A DNA stretch of 17,728 bases from Tepidiphilus sp. (lineage in GTDB: Bacteria; Pseudomonadota; Gammaproteobacteria; Burkholderiales; Rhodocyclaceae), in contig JAQUGB010000018.1 of NCBI GenBank assembly GCA_028684345.1, forward strand, positions 1 through 17,728, read 5' to 3'. Below the pieces are notes generated by a model that worked only from the letters and a program-made list of their open reading frames with translations, was not told the DNA's origin and searched no databases. Positions 6,130 to 16,459 of the stretch are shown here, in pieces; positions within the stretch are counted from its first letter, which is position 1; every line of letters begins with the position of its first letter. Both the position numbers and the translations under genes were made by a program.

Positions 6130-8165
6130 GTCGGCGAGGATCTGCGACGATGGCGCCAGACGTGCTGTAACAGGATGATCGCCCCGGCCAGCAGGCCTAG
6201 TTCGTCGGTGATGGGCATGGCGATCACGAGCAAGGCCGCTGCAGCGAAAGCCCACGACCGCTCGAACCAGGACAGGGGGCCGAGCCAGTAGCCGATCGCC
6301 GTACAGCCCCACAGCCAGATCGCCAGTATCACTTTGAAGACGATGTAGCTGATCTCCAGCCATCCCGGATCGCCCTGCAGCATCAGCGCCGGGGTATACA
6401 CCGCCATGAAGGGGATGACGAACCCGGCCGCTGCCACGCGGATCGCCTGCAAGCTGATGGACAGACCCGGGGCCCCCGCGATCGGTGCGGCAGCGAAGCA
6501 GGCCAGGGCCACGGGCGGGGTGAGATCGGCCATGATGCCGAAATAAAAGACGAACATGTGGCTCACGATGAGCGGTACGTCGAGGTGCAACAGCGCCGGC
6601 GCGGCGAGCGAGCTGGTGATGATGTAGTTGGGGATAGTGGGGATTCCCATGCCCAGTACCAGGCACACGAGCATCGTCAGGAGCAACGACAAAAAGAGGC
6701 TCTGCTCTCCTACGGCGAGCACGGCATTGGCGAAGCTCGAAGCCGCGCCGGTGAGGGTCATCACGCCGATGATGACGCCGACCTGGGCACAGGCGATTCC
6801 CACCGGCAGCGCCTGACGCGCGCCTTCGGCCAGGGCCGATACCAAGTCTTTCAGGGAGGGTCGACGCTTCGCATCGAGGGCGCAGGCGAGCAGAAGGACG
6901 GCGATCAGCACCAGCACCGGTGTGATTCCCCAGCGCAGGAAAGTCGAGCACATCACGCCGAGGGCGATCCAGAAGAGGAAACGGAGCGCTTTGGTGAGCA
7001 GCGCGGTCGAGAGGATAGTGCCCAGGATCAGAACGACGGTGAGCAGCAACCCGACGAGTCCGGCGAAGAGCGGCGTATAGCCGGAAAAGAGCAGATAGAC
7101 CAGCACCGCCAGCGGCAGCACCAGATGCCAGCGCTCGCGCACCGCGCGCCACGGATTGGGCAGGCTCTCCCTAGGCATTCCGGTCAGACCCAAGCGGCCT
7201 GCTTCGAGATGTACTACCAAAAACGCCGTGAGAAAATAGAGAATCGCTGGGATGAGCGCCGCACGCACCACTTCCACGTACGCTACGCCGATCGTCTCGG
7301 CCATGATGAAGGCCACTGCGCCCATCACCGGCGGCATGATCTGACCGCCCATGCTGGCCGTGGCCTCGACCCCACCGGCGAATTCGGGACGGTAGCCAAA
7401 GCGTTTCATCAACCGGATCGTGAACTGGCCGGTCGTCACGACATTGGCCACGCCGCTGCCGTTGATCGTCCCCATCAGCCCCGAAGCGATTACCCCGACT
7501 TTTGCCGGCCCGCCTTGGGTGTGACCGACCAAACCCAAGGCGAAGTCGGTGAAGAGCTTGAGCATGCCGGCGCGCTCGAGAAAAGCGCCGAAGAGGATGA
7601 AGAGGAAGATGTAGGTCGAACTGACGTAGATGGGGATGCCGTAGATCCCTTCCGTGCCGAAAGAAAGGTGTTCGATCACCTGTTCCCAGGGATAACCGCG
7701 GTGATTCAATGGGCCAGGAAGCCAGCGCCCATAGACGGCGTAGAGCACGAGTACACCGCAGATGAGCGGCAAGGCCCATCCCATCATGCGCTGGGTGGCC
7801 AAAAAGACGAGCGCCAGGAGCGCCGCGCCGACCCACAGATCGATAGGGGTCGGATCGCCCGAGCGCAGCATCAACTCATGCTCGAATATCCATTGATAGG
7901 AGGCTACACCCGCCGAAAGCAGCACGCAGACGAGAAACAGCGATGGAATCAGCCGTTTTCCCCGCACGAGGCCGTCTCGGGCGAGGAATCCGAAAGTGAG
8001 TATGAGCAGGAAACCGACGTGGACGGCACGCGTGACCAGGGAGGAAAAAGGGGTGAAGGCCGCGGTATAGAGCTGGAAAAGGGAGAAGGCCACCGCGACG
8101 AGAAAAAGCAGGCGCGAAGCGAAGCCCTTTCCCTCATCCTCCGTCTGGTCGAAGCCTTGGTGCAT
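6126..8165 (-). CDS. TRAP transporter permease, fused DctQ-DctM type (TAXI family)
   Basis: A 679-residue polytopic membrane protein in which the small 4-segment and large 12-segment TRAP permease subunits are joined, as is typical of TAXI systems. The N-terminal part (about 20-190) holds the DctQ-like segments. The large-subunit part contains LKLFTDFALGLVGHTQGGPAK-type sequence, GSGVANVVTTG, MGGQIMPPVMGAVAFIMAE and, toward the end, FGIMADLTPPVALACFAAAP, all characteristic of DctM-like permeases. It uses an ion gradient with a periplasmic binding protein to import an organic acid or similar solute; the substrate cannot be read from the sequence. The start at 8165 has AGGTG upstream and is 17 bases from the SBP stop. 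Confidence 0.95.
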   Translation of the reverse strand: MHQGFDQTEDEGKGFASRLLFLVAVAFSLFQLYTAAFTPFSSLVTRAVHVGFLLILTFGFLARDGLVRGKRLIPSLFLVCVLLSAGVASYQWIFEHELMLRSGDPTPIDLWVGAALLALVFLATQRMMGWALPLICGVLVLYAVYGRWLPGPLNHRGYPWEQVIEHLSFGTEGIYGIPIYVSSTYIFLFILFGAFLERAGMLKLFTDFALGLVGHTQGGPAKVGVIASGLMGTINGSGVANVVTTGQFTIRLMKRFGYRPEFAGGVEATASMGGQIMPPVMGAVAFIMAETIGVAYVEVVRAALIPAILYFLTAFLVVHLEAGRLGLTGMPRESLPNPWRAVRERWHLVLPLAVLVYLLFSGYTPLFAGLVGLLLTVVLILGTILSTALLTKALRFLFWIALGVMCSTFLRWGITPVLVLIAVLLLACALDAKRRPSLKDLVSALAEGARQALPVGIACAQVGVIIGVMTLTGAASSFANAVLAVGEQSLFLSLLLTMLVCLVLGMGIPTIPNYIITSSLAAPALLHLDVPLIVSHMFVFYFGIMADLTPPVALACFAAAPIAGAPGLSISLQAIRVAAAGFVIPFMAVYTPALMLQGDPGWLEISYIVFKVILAIWLWGCTAIGYWLGPLSWFERSWAFAAAALLVIAMPITDELGLLAGAIILLQHVWRHRRRSSPT

Positions 8166-8182
8166 GGTGCACCTGTCTGGGT

Positions 8183-9130
8183 TCAGCGGAGCACGCCGAC
8201 TTCTCGATAATAGCGCTCGGCTCCGGGATGCAAGGGGATCGGAAACCCATCAGTGGCTTTTTCGCGCTCGATCCCTCTGGCGGCAGAGTGCGCGGCGGCG
8301 AGCTCGTCAAGATGCTCGAATATTGACTTTGTCATGAGATAGACGACCTCTTCCGGAACGCCGCTGTGCGTCACCAGCAGGTTGCGAATCGCCACGGTCG
8401 GAACGTCCTGTTCCTGACCCATATAGGTACCGGCCGGGATCGCCGCGGGCTGATAAGCCGGGTCTCCGATCTTGGCGACGACTTCCGCAGGGACGGGAAC
8501 GACGACGATTGGCACGTTGGTCGCGAGGTCACGGATCGAGGCCACACCGAGTCCGGCGGACTGTAGAGTGGCGTCGAGCTGGCGGTTCTTCATCAGTTCG
8601 ACCGATTCGCCGAAGGGGAGATATTCCACCTTGCCGAGATCGGCATAGGACAGACCCGCGGCGGCGAGCACGGCGCGCGCATTGAGCTCGGTGCCGGAGC
8701 GCGGCGCCCCCACCGACAGGCGCTTGCCGCGTAGATCCTGCAGCGTACGGATGCCGGATTCCTTGCTCGCCACGATCTGGATATAGTTGGGATAGATCGC
8801 CGCCAGCCCCCGCAATTTGTCGAGCTTCTGCTTGAAACCGGCTTCCTCGTTCCCCGCCCAGGCATGGGCGACGGCATCGCCCAGCGAGAAGCCCACTTCG
8901 CCGCGGCCGGCCTGCAGCAGGTTGAGATTCTCGGCGCTCGCCTTGGTCGCCTGCACACTCGTCTTGGCGCCGGGAATGGCTTCACTGTAGATCTTGGAAA
9001 GGGCCACCCCCAGCGGGTAATAGACGCCGCTCGTGCCGCCGGTGAGCACGGTGATGTAGGTCTGCGCCTGGGCCACGGCAGCGCAAGTGCACAGCGCCAG
9101 CGCGGCGATGAGGTGACGGATCGCACCCAT
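8183..9130 (-). CDS. TAXI family TRAP transporter solute-binding protein
   Basis: A 315-residue periplasmic binding protein. The N terminus is a clear signal peptide (basic GAIRH, hydrophobic core, cleavage expected around AQA at 20-23). The TAXI hallmark follows directly: ITVLTGGTSGVYYPLGVALS (26-45), then SAENLNLLQAGRGEVGFSLGD and LRGKRLSVGAPRSGTELNAR. The length is typical. It delivers the substrate to the fused permease encoded 17 bases downstream. AGGAGG lies 7 bases before the ATG at 9130, and a sigma70-like promoter precedes it. TAXI ligands include dicarboxylates and amino acids such as glutamate; nothing here decides which. Confidence 0.95.
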   Translation of the reverse strand: MGAIRHLIAALALCTCAAVAQAQTYITVLTGGTSGVYYPLGVALSKIYSEAIPGAKTSVQATKASAENLNLLQAGRGEVGFSLGDAVAHAWAGNEEAGFKQKLDKLRGLAAIYPNYIQIVASKESGIRTLQDLRGKRLSVGAPRSGTELNARAVLAAAGLSYADLGKVEYLPFGESVELMKNRQLDATLQSAGLGVASIRDLATNVPIVVVPVPAEVVAKIGDPAYQPAAIPAGTYMGQEQDVPTVAIRNLLVTHSGVPEEVVYLMTKSIFEHLDELAAAHSAARGIEREKATDGFPIPLHPGAERYYREVGVLR

Positions 9131-9184
9131 GGTCTTCCTCCTCTGGTCGATGATCGGGCCGGTCTGGCGCCGGCTTAGGTTCTC

Positions 9185-9213
9185 TTTTTAGCAGCACTGC
9201 TGGGGGCGGTCAA
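9185..9213 (-). promoter_or_regulatory. Promoter of the TAXI-TRAP operon with a dyad in the spacer
   Basis: The minus strand has -35 TTGACC (complement of 9208-9213), a 17-base spacer and -10 TAAAAA (complement of 9185-9190), upstream of the binding-protein gene. The spacer contains the inverted repeat AGCAG-TG-CTGCT (9190-9201), well placed for a repressor operator. No regulator gene adjoins it in the window. Confidence 0.6.
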
Positions 9214-9231
9214 GAACCCCTGGGTTTGGGA

Positions 9232-9271
9232 CTAGCTCGAGGGCCGAAATATCGGCTAGCATGGAGTCCAT
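9232..9271. promoter_or_regulatory. Inverted repeats upstream of leuE
   Basis: Between the divergent TRAP promoter and leuE lie GCCGA-AATA-TCGGC (9243-9256) and, 4 bases later, ATGGA-G-TCCAT (9261-9271), both perfect. They occupy the expected promoter/operator zone of leuE, where no good -35/-10 pair can be seen. A regulator-binding role is inference. Confidence 0.35.
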
Positions 9272-9292
9272 CGACTTTTCGCGGATCGAACC

Positions 9293-9955
9293 ATGTCGCT
9301 CGGTATCGTCGACTATTCCACCTTTCTGATCGGCACCATCTTCATCATTTTGCTGCCGGGGCCCAATTCGCTCTACGTGATGACCACGGCCTCGCGCCAT
9401 GGCGCGCGCGCCGGCGCCCGGGCGGCGCTCGGCGTACTTGTGGGGGATACGGTGCTGATGTTCGCGGCGGTGTTCGGGGCCGCGTCGCTCCTGAAGCTCG
9501 TGCCAGCACTCTTTCTCGGCTTGCGCCTCGCCGGGGCGGCCTATCTGTGCTGGATCGGCATGCAATTGATGCGTGCCGCATGGCGGGCGAGCCAGGCCCT
9601 GCGCCGCGGCGGGGCGATCGCCACGCCCGAAGAAGAAGTGCGCACGGGGGCCTTGCACCCCTTTCGTTCGGCCTTGCTCATCAGCCTGATGAACCCCAAG
9701 GCCATCCTCTTCTTCTTTTCCTTCTTCATCCAGTTCGTGGATCCGCAGGCGGGGCATCCGCTGCTCGCTTTCCTCGTGCTGGGCGTGTCGGTAGAGCTGT
9801 GCAGCTTGATCTATCTCTCCACCCTGGTGTTCGCCGGCGCGCGGCTCGCCGCGGCGTTTCGCCGGCGCCGGCGGCTCGCCATCGGCGGCACCGGCGCGGT
9901 CGGGGCGCTTTTCGTCGCCTTCGGGATGAAGCTCGCGACGGCGAGCCTCGAGTGA
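9293..9955 (+). CDS. leuE: LysE/RhtB family amino-acid exporter, LeuE-like
   Basis: A 220-residue inner-membrane protein with six predicted membrane segments. It has the family signature LLPGPNSLYVMTTASRHGARAG (19-40) and SLMNPKAILFFFSFFIQFVD in the middle. The run of similarity to E. coli LeuE (opening FLIGTIFIILLPGPN, GVLVGDTVLMF, LNPKAILF-type motif followed by SFFIQF) makes a leucine-exporter-like protein more likely than a generic LysE member, but substrate is not proven. The ATG at 9293 lacks a strong Shine-Dalgarno. The gene is divergent from the TRAP operon and convergent with gyrB, 16 bases away. It stands alone with no LysR- or Lrp-type regulator beside it. Confidence 0.85.
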   Translation: MSLGIVDYSTFLIGTIFIILLPGPNSLYVMTTASRHGARAGARAALGVLVGDTVLMFAAVFGAASLLKLVPALFLGLRLAGAAYLCWIGMQLMRAAWRASQALRRGGAIATPEEEVRTGALHPFRSALLISLMNPKAILFFFSFFIQFVDPQAGHPLLAFLVLGVSVELCSLIYLSTLVFAGARLAAAFRRRRRLAIGGTGAVGALFVAFGMKLATASLE

Positions 9956-9971
9956 GGCGCCGTCGCTGGGC

Positions 9972-12458
<2,487 letters not shown>

Positions 12459-12516
12459 GACGGAAATTCTTTCCTCGTATCGATAAGATGTCTGACAGAT
12501 TTTTTTTGCTGCGGTT

Positions 12517-13632
12517 CTACAGGCGCATCGGCATCACGACGTATTCGAAGTGTTCGTCCTCGGGGACGGTGATGAGCGTGGCGGCGTTGCCGTCCTTGAG
12601 CGACAGATGCACGACGTCGTTGGTGAGCGCGCCCAGGACGTCGAGCAGATAGCCGACGTTGAAGCCGATCTCCAGCGGTTGGCCGTCGTAGGCGATCTCG
12701 ATCTCCTCGATGGCCTCTTCCTGTTCGGCGTTGTGGCTCGACAGGCGCACCAGGCCCGGGGAGAAGGAGAGTTTGACCGGCCGGATCTTGTCGCTGGCAA
12801 GGATCGCCACGCGCTGCAAGGACTGCTGCAGCTCGGTGCGCACGAAGGAGACGCGGATGGGGTGATCCTTGGGAATGACGCGGCGGAAGTCGGGGAAGCG
12901 CCCGTCGATGATCTTGCTGAGGAATTCGGTGTCCTTGAAACGGAACACGATCTGCTTGTCGGCGATGCACACTTCCACCGTATCGTCGGAATCGGTGAGC
13001 AGCCGCTGCAGCTCGCCCACCGCCTTGCGCGGCACGATGGCTTCGCGCGCACCGGACAAGGGCTCGGCCAGCGGCTGGGCGCAGTGGGCGAGCCGGTGGC
13101 TGTCGGTGGTGACCACGTCGAGCCGGTCGCCCTCGGCGGCAAAGAGCATGCCGACGAGGTAGTAGCGGATGTCCTGCTGCGCCATGGCGTAGGAGGTGAG
13201 CGCGATGAGACGGCGCAGCTCGCGCTGTGTGAGCTTGAGCGGCGCATCTTCGTCCTGCGGCGCCACCAGGCGGGGGAATTCTTCGGCCGGCAGCGCCTGC
13301 AGGGTGAAGCGGCTGCGGCCGCAGCGCAGCACCAGGCGGCTCTCGCCGTCGCGCTCGAGCCGTATCACCGCGCCTTCGGGGAGGCTGCGCAGGATGTCGA
13401 GCAGTTTTTTCGCATTGACGGTGAGTCTTCCTTCTTCGCCCGGCAGCTCGCTCGCGTCGATGCGCACGGCGAGCTGCATCTCGCCGTCGGTGGCGGTGAG
13501 CCCGAGTCTCCCGGCATCGCGCTCGAGCAGCACGTTGGCGAGGATGGGCATCGTCTGGCGTTTTTCGACCACACCGCTCGCGGCCAGCAGCGGTTGCAAC
13601 AGCTGGTCGCGGGTCGATTCGAGAAAGAGCAT
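12517..13632 (-). CDS. dnaN: DNA polymerase III beta subunit (sliding clamp)
   Basis: A 371-residue clamp protein built of three similar domains, each of about 120 residues, that closes as a dimer around DNA and tethers polymerase III. The start MLFLESTRDQLLQPLLAASGVVEKRQTMPILANVLL is replaced by no alternative: the family motif VVEKRQTMPILAN sits at its usual distance (21-33). The end EHFEYVVMPMRL matches the conserved C-terminal clamp tail, where proteins bind the hydrophobic groove. AGGAGAGG precedes the ATG. It lies 25 bases after dnaA and is almost certainly cotranscribed with it. Confidence 0.98.
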   Translation of the reverse strand: MLFLESTRDQLLQPLLAASGVVEKRQTMPILANVLLERDAGRLGLTATDGEMQLAVRIDASELPGEEGRLTVNAKKLLDILRSLPEGAVIRLERDGESRLVLRCGRSRFTLQALPAEEFPRLVAPQDEDAPLKLTQRELRRLIALTSYAMAQQDIRYYLVGMLFAAEGDRLDVVTTDSHRLAHCAQPLAEPLSGAREAIVPRKAVGELQRLLTDSDDTVEVCIADKQIVFRFKDTEFLSKIIDGRFPDFRRVIPKDHPIRVSFVRTELQQSLQRVAILASDKIRPVKLSFSPGLVRLSSHNAEQEEAIEEIEIAYDGQPLEIGFNVGYLLDVLGALTNDVVHLSLKDGNAATLITVPEDEHFEYVVMPMRL

Positions 13633-13657
13633 CGGGCCTCTCCTGAAATGATAGTCT

Positions 13658-15163
13658 TCAGCCGCGCAGGACCTGCAGCAGCACGTGGACGTCGTGGTTG
13701 AGTTGGGGGTCGGTCAGCCGCAGCTCGTTGATCGTGCGGTAAGCGTGCAGCACCGTCGTGTGGTCACGCCCGCCGAAGGCCTCGCCGATGGCCGGCAGCG
13801 ACAGCGGCGTGAGCTCCTTGGCGAGCCACATCGCCACCTGCCGCGGCCGAGCCACCGCGCGCGTTCGCTTCTTCGAGTGCATGTCGGCGACCTTGGTCTT
13901 GTAGTAGTCGGCCACCGTCTTCTGGATGTGCTCGACGGTGAGCTGCCGGTTGTAGGCGTGCAGGATGTCCTTGAGCGCCTCCTTGGCCAGTTCCAGCGTG
14001 ATCGGTTGGCTGTGGAAGTTGGCGAAGGCCACCACCTTGTTGAGCGCGCCTTCGAGCTCGCGCACGTTCGAGCGCAGGTTCTTGGCGATCAGAAAGGCCA
14101 CGTCGTCGCCCACCTGCACGCCCAAGAGTTGCGCCTTCTTCTGCACGATGGCCACCCGCATCTCGAGCTCGGGCGGCTCGATCTGCACCGTCAGGCCCCA
14201 GTCGAAGCGCGAGATGAGCCGATCTTCCAGCCCTTGAATGTCTTTGGGATAGGTATCGCAGGTGATGACGATCTGCTTGTGCGCCTCGGTGAGGGCGTTG
14301 AAGGCGTGGAAGAACTCTTCCTGCGTGCGCGCCTTGTTCTGGAAGAACTGGATGTCGTCGATGAGCAGCACGTCGAGCGAGCGGTAGTAGCGCTTGAATG
14401 CGTCGAAGCTCTTCTGCTGGTAGGCACGTACGACGTCAGCATAGTAGTCTTCCGCGTGGACGTAGCGGATCACCATGCGCGGGTCGGTACGGAAGATGGC
14501 GTTGCCGATGGCGTGGATGAGGTGCGTCTTGCCCAGGCCGACCCCGCCATAGACGAAGAGAGGATTGTAGGAGGCGCCGGGATTGTGCGCCACTTGCATG
14601 GCCGCGGCGCGGGCGAGGTCGTTGGCGCGGCCGGTGACGAGGGTGTCGAAAGTGGCTGCCGGGTTGAGCCGCGTGCGCTCGTAGAGCGCTTCGAGGGTCG
14701 AGGACGGGGTCACGTCCTCGGCGAGCGGCGGAGGACGGCGTTTCGGGGCGCTGCGGACGGGGCGGGGTTTGGCTTCGGCGGCGCGTTCCTGCGTCGTCGC
14801 CGCGGCAGGAGAAGCCGAGTCCGCAGGTGCTGCTTCGGAGGATTCGATGTCGGGAGCCGAAGCCCGGGCTTGGGCCGATGCGGGCCGATTGGACCGCGGC
14901 GGCGTGCCTCCTTTGGCGGTAGCGCCCAGCTGCAGTTCGGCCTGGGCGATGCCGAGCTCGGCGAGATGTTCGGCGATCTTGGGCCAGTAGCGCTCGCGTA
15001 CCCACTGCAGGATGAAACGGTTGGGCGCGAGCACGCGCAGCCGCACTCCTGCGCCTCCTTCCTCGGGTTCGGCGCTCAGGGCACGGATCCAGGTATTGTA
15101 TTGCTGCGCCGGCAGCGAGGCACGCAGACGCTCGCAGCAGGCGGTCCACGCTTCGTGACTCAA
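13658..15163 (-). CDS. dnaA: Chromosomal replication initiator DnaA
   Basis: A 501-residue initiator that binds DnaA boxes and opens oriC. Domain I occupies residues 1-75 (SHEAWTACCERLRASLPAQQ onward); an Ala/Pro/Arg-rich linker runs to about 165. The AAA+ domain has Walker A GGVGLGKT (206-213), Walker B DVLLIDD (264-270) and arginine-rich sensor segments. The DNA-binding domain carries GRDHTTVLHA (466-475). The TTG at 15163 is preferred to the GTG at 15220 because AGAGGG lies 8 bases upstream, family proteins begin here, and a -10-like TAGAAT (complement of 15205-15210) would place the transcript start after the GTG. A DnaA box 70 bases upstream suggests autoregulation. If the GTG is used, 19 residues are added. 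Confidence 0.97.
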   Translation of the reverse strand: MSHEAWTACCERLRASLPAQQYNTWIRALSAEPEEGGAGVRLRVLAPNRFILQWVRERYWPKIAEHLAELGIAQAELQLGATAKGGTPPRSNRPASAQARASAPDIESSEAAPADSASPAAATTQERAAEAKPRPVRSAPKRRPPPLAEDVTPSSTLEALYERTRLNPAATFDTLVTGRANDLARAAAMQVAHNPGASYNPLFVYGGVGLGKTHLIHAIGNAIFRTDPRMVIRYVHAEDYYADVVRAYQQKSFDAFKRYYRSLDVLLIDDIQFFQNKARTQEEFFHAFNALTEAHKQIVITCDTYPKDIQGLEDRLISRFDWGLTVQIEPPELEMRVAIVQKKAQLLGVQVGDDVAFLIAKNLRSNVRELEGALNKVVAFANFHSQPITLELAKEALKDILHAYNRQLTVEHIQKTVADYYKTKVADMHSKKRTRAVARPRQVAMWLAKELTPLSLPAIGEAFGGRDHTTVLHAYRTINELRLTDPQLNHDVHVLLQVLRG

Positions 15164-15204
15164 GGAGAAGGCCCTCTGGACGGATTGACGACGTTCCAGG
15201 GGGT

Positions 15205-15241
15205 ATTCTAACCCGTCCACCCAAAAGGTGAGTTATCCACA
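15205..15241 (-). promoter_or_regulatory. Likely dnaA promoter region with one DnaA box
   Basis: A -10-like TAGAAT is the complement of 15205-15210; no good -35 is seen at 17 bases. A consensus DnaA box TTATCCACA lies at 15233-15241 on the + strand, overlapping the expected upstream part of the promoter, where DnaA binding could repress its own gene. CCACCC and GGGTGG flank the box as a weak inverted repeat. Only one box is present, which is too few for an origin by itself. Confidence 0.55.
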
Positions 15242-15479
15242 GGGTGGGCGAAATCTCGACCAGGGAAACGACCCAGTCCTGGGGGGCGGGGACCGGACGA
15301 TTGCATCGACCCGCGACGTCGTGCATCGTTCTTGGGTCATGATGGGACGACTGTACGAGAACGCCACCACGACCCCTGCGACCGGCGCTATATCCAAATC
15401 GAACCTTCCGGTGCGCCGCCTTACCCGGGGGACGCGGGATGTCGGAGGACACCATTCGACGTGGCAACAAGCACCGACG
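15242..15479. other. Non-coding segment between dnaA promoter and transposase remnant
   Basis: No protein of a known family is visible here in any frame, and no RNA gene. rpmH and rnpA, which commonly lie upstream of dnaA in proteobacteria, are absent. The segment may contain decayed 5' parts of the same insertion element, but I cannot recognise them. Confidence 0.5.
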
Positions 15480-15660
15480 CTGAAGACCCGGCGCTTCCTG
15501 TGCTCGCTCCTCGAGGCAGCCCCTTTTGCCTGCGTACGATTCCCGCCGAAAGCGGCAAGGAATTCACTGATCGATTCATTGGCCGCGGCATGCGTACCCC
15601 TACGGAGACGCATGCCTTCGATGAACAGTGCCAGGCGCTCGACCCCGAACTCGTCGGCGA
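15480..15660 (+). pseudogene. IS481-type transposase remnant, frameshifted
   Basis: Two short segments in different frames resemble consecutive parts of the rve/DDE catalytic domain of IS481-family transposases. The first reads RRFLCSLLEAAPFACV, the segment before the second catalytic Asp region; a shift in reading frame near 15535 is needed to continue with TIPAESGKEFTDRFIGRG and then THAFDEQCQAL. The family normally has TDNGKEFTDRF followed by HPFDRLCQALGIEHR; here the catalytic Asp-Asn of that motif reads Glu-Ser and sequence after QAL is lost. No intact open frame, terminal inverted repeats or target duplication could be seen. It fills the space between dnaA and yqeC. The call rests on remembered family sequence. 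Confidence 0.7.
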
Positions 15661-15684
15661 GGTGCTCACGGAAGTGAGGAGCCG

Positions 15685-16443
15685 TCAGCGCCGCACGACC
15701 TCCACGAGATAGCCTGGCTTTCGTAGGCTCGTGAGCACGAAGCGCTCAAAACGCGGACAGGCGGCAAGCGTCGCTTCGGCAATCGCGCGGGCGGCGGGTA
15801 GGAGGCGATCGTCGTCGACCATGTTGAGCACGGGGATCACGCGTTTTTCCGATGTGCCTTGCAATAGCCCCTCTTCGCGGGTGTAGAGCGCGACGAAGTC
15901 GGCGATGGTCACCGGTTCGCCGAGGGGGCGGCCGGTGAGGGCGGAGACGCGCTCGGGGCGGTGCGCGATCGTCTCGGAGAGGGGTCGTCCCAGCGCCTGG
16001 AGCGAGAGGATGAGGAGTACCGTGTCGGTCGCCTCGGGCAGGCTCGGTTCGTGCGGCGCGGGCGCCTTGAGGAGCCGCGAGCGGGCGCCGTCGGCCTTCA
16101 CCAGCGTGAGATCGAACCCGCCCTCGCGGTGCAGCCGGGCGATGCGCGCGCCGGATACTGCCGCTACCCGCCCCGGCTTGTCCGAGGGCGTGGCGTAGGC
16201 CACTTTGCGCGCGCGGCTCGCGCGCATCTTTTCTTCGAGTTCGTCTTCGGGGGCGATGAGGATCTCGGCGCCGAGTTCGGGGCCGAAGTCGGTGATGAAG
16301 GTGGTGGTGGTGAGGGCCACGCGTCCCGGGTGGGCGGAGAAAATCTGGTAGAGCGTGGTCTTCTTGCCGCCTGCGCCGACGGCGGCGAGGATGCCGCGCC
16401 GGGCGCCCAGCGCCTCGAGGAGTGCGCTCGTGCGTTCTTCCAT
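15685..16443 (-). CDS. yqeC: YqeC-type (selenium cofactor / molybdenum hydroxylase accessory) P-loop protein
   Basis: A 252-residue protein of the YqeC family, named for a proposed role in selenium-dependent molybdenum hydroxylases. It has a glycine-rich nucleotide loop AAVGAGGKKTT (20-30), the run TTTTF (45-49), the family core VKADGARSRLLKAPAPHEP (115-133), HRPER (161-165) and NMVDD (207-211). The ATG at 16443 is used rather than 16476: AAGGGGG lies 7 bases upstream and the loop then sits at the normal distance, whereas the longer start overlaps moaA. It starts 16 bases after the moaA stop, so it is very likely cotranscribed and acts in molybdenum-cofactor enzyme maturation. Selenium dependence here is not supported by any other gene in the window. 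Confidence 0.85.
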   Translation of the reverse strand: MEERTSALLEALGARRGILAAVGAGGKKTTLYQIFSAHPGRVALTTTTFITDFGPELGAEILIAPEDELEEKMRASRARKVAYATPSDKPGRVAAVSGARIARLHREGGFDLTLVKADGARSRLLKAPAPHEPSLPEATDTVLLILSLQALGRPLSETIAHRPERVSALTGRPLGEPVTIADFVALYTREEGLLQGTSEKRVIPVLNMVDDDRLLPAARAIAEATLAACPRFERFVLTSLRKPGYLVEVVRR

Positions 16444-16459
16444 TGGAGATCCCCCTTCG

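Noticed and set aside
6558..8210. 550-residue plus-strand open frame
   Set aside because: Antisense shadow of the TRAP permease; rich in Gln, His, Arg, Glu and Asp, as expected opposite a hydrophobic protein.
13685..15211. 508-residue plus-strand open frame
   Set aside because: Antisense shadow of dnaA; repeated Leu/Val/Glu/Gly composition without a domain.
15164..15330. Replication origin immediately upstream of dnaA
   Set aside because: Only one consensus DnaA box and no AT-rich segment were found; the 3.6-4.3 kb region is much richer.
15233..15613. 126-residue minus-strand open frame upstream of dnaA
   Set aside because: No recognisable domain, and it lies opposite the transposase remnant; I found no support for it as a gene.
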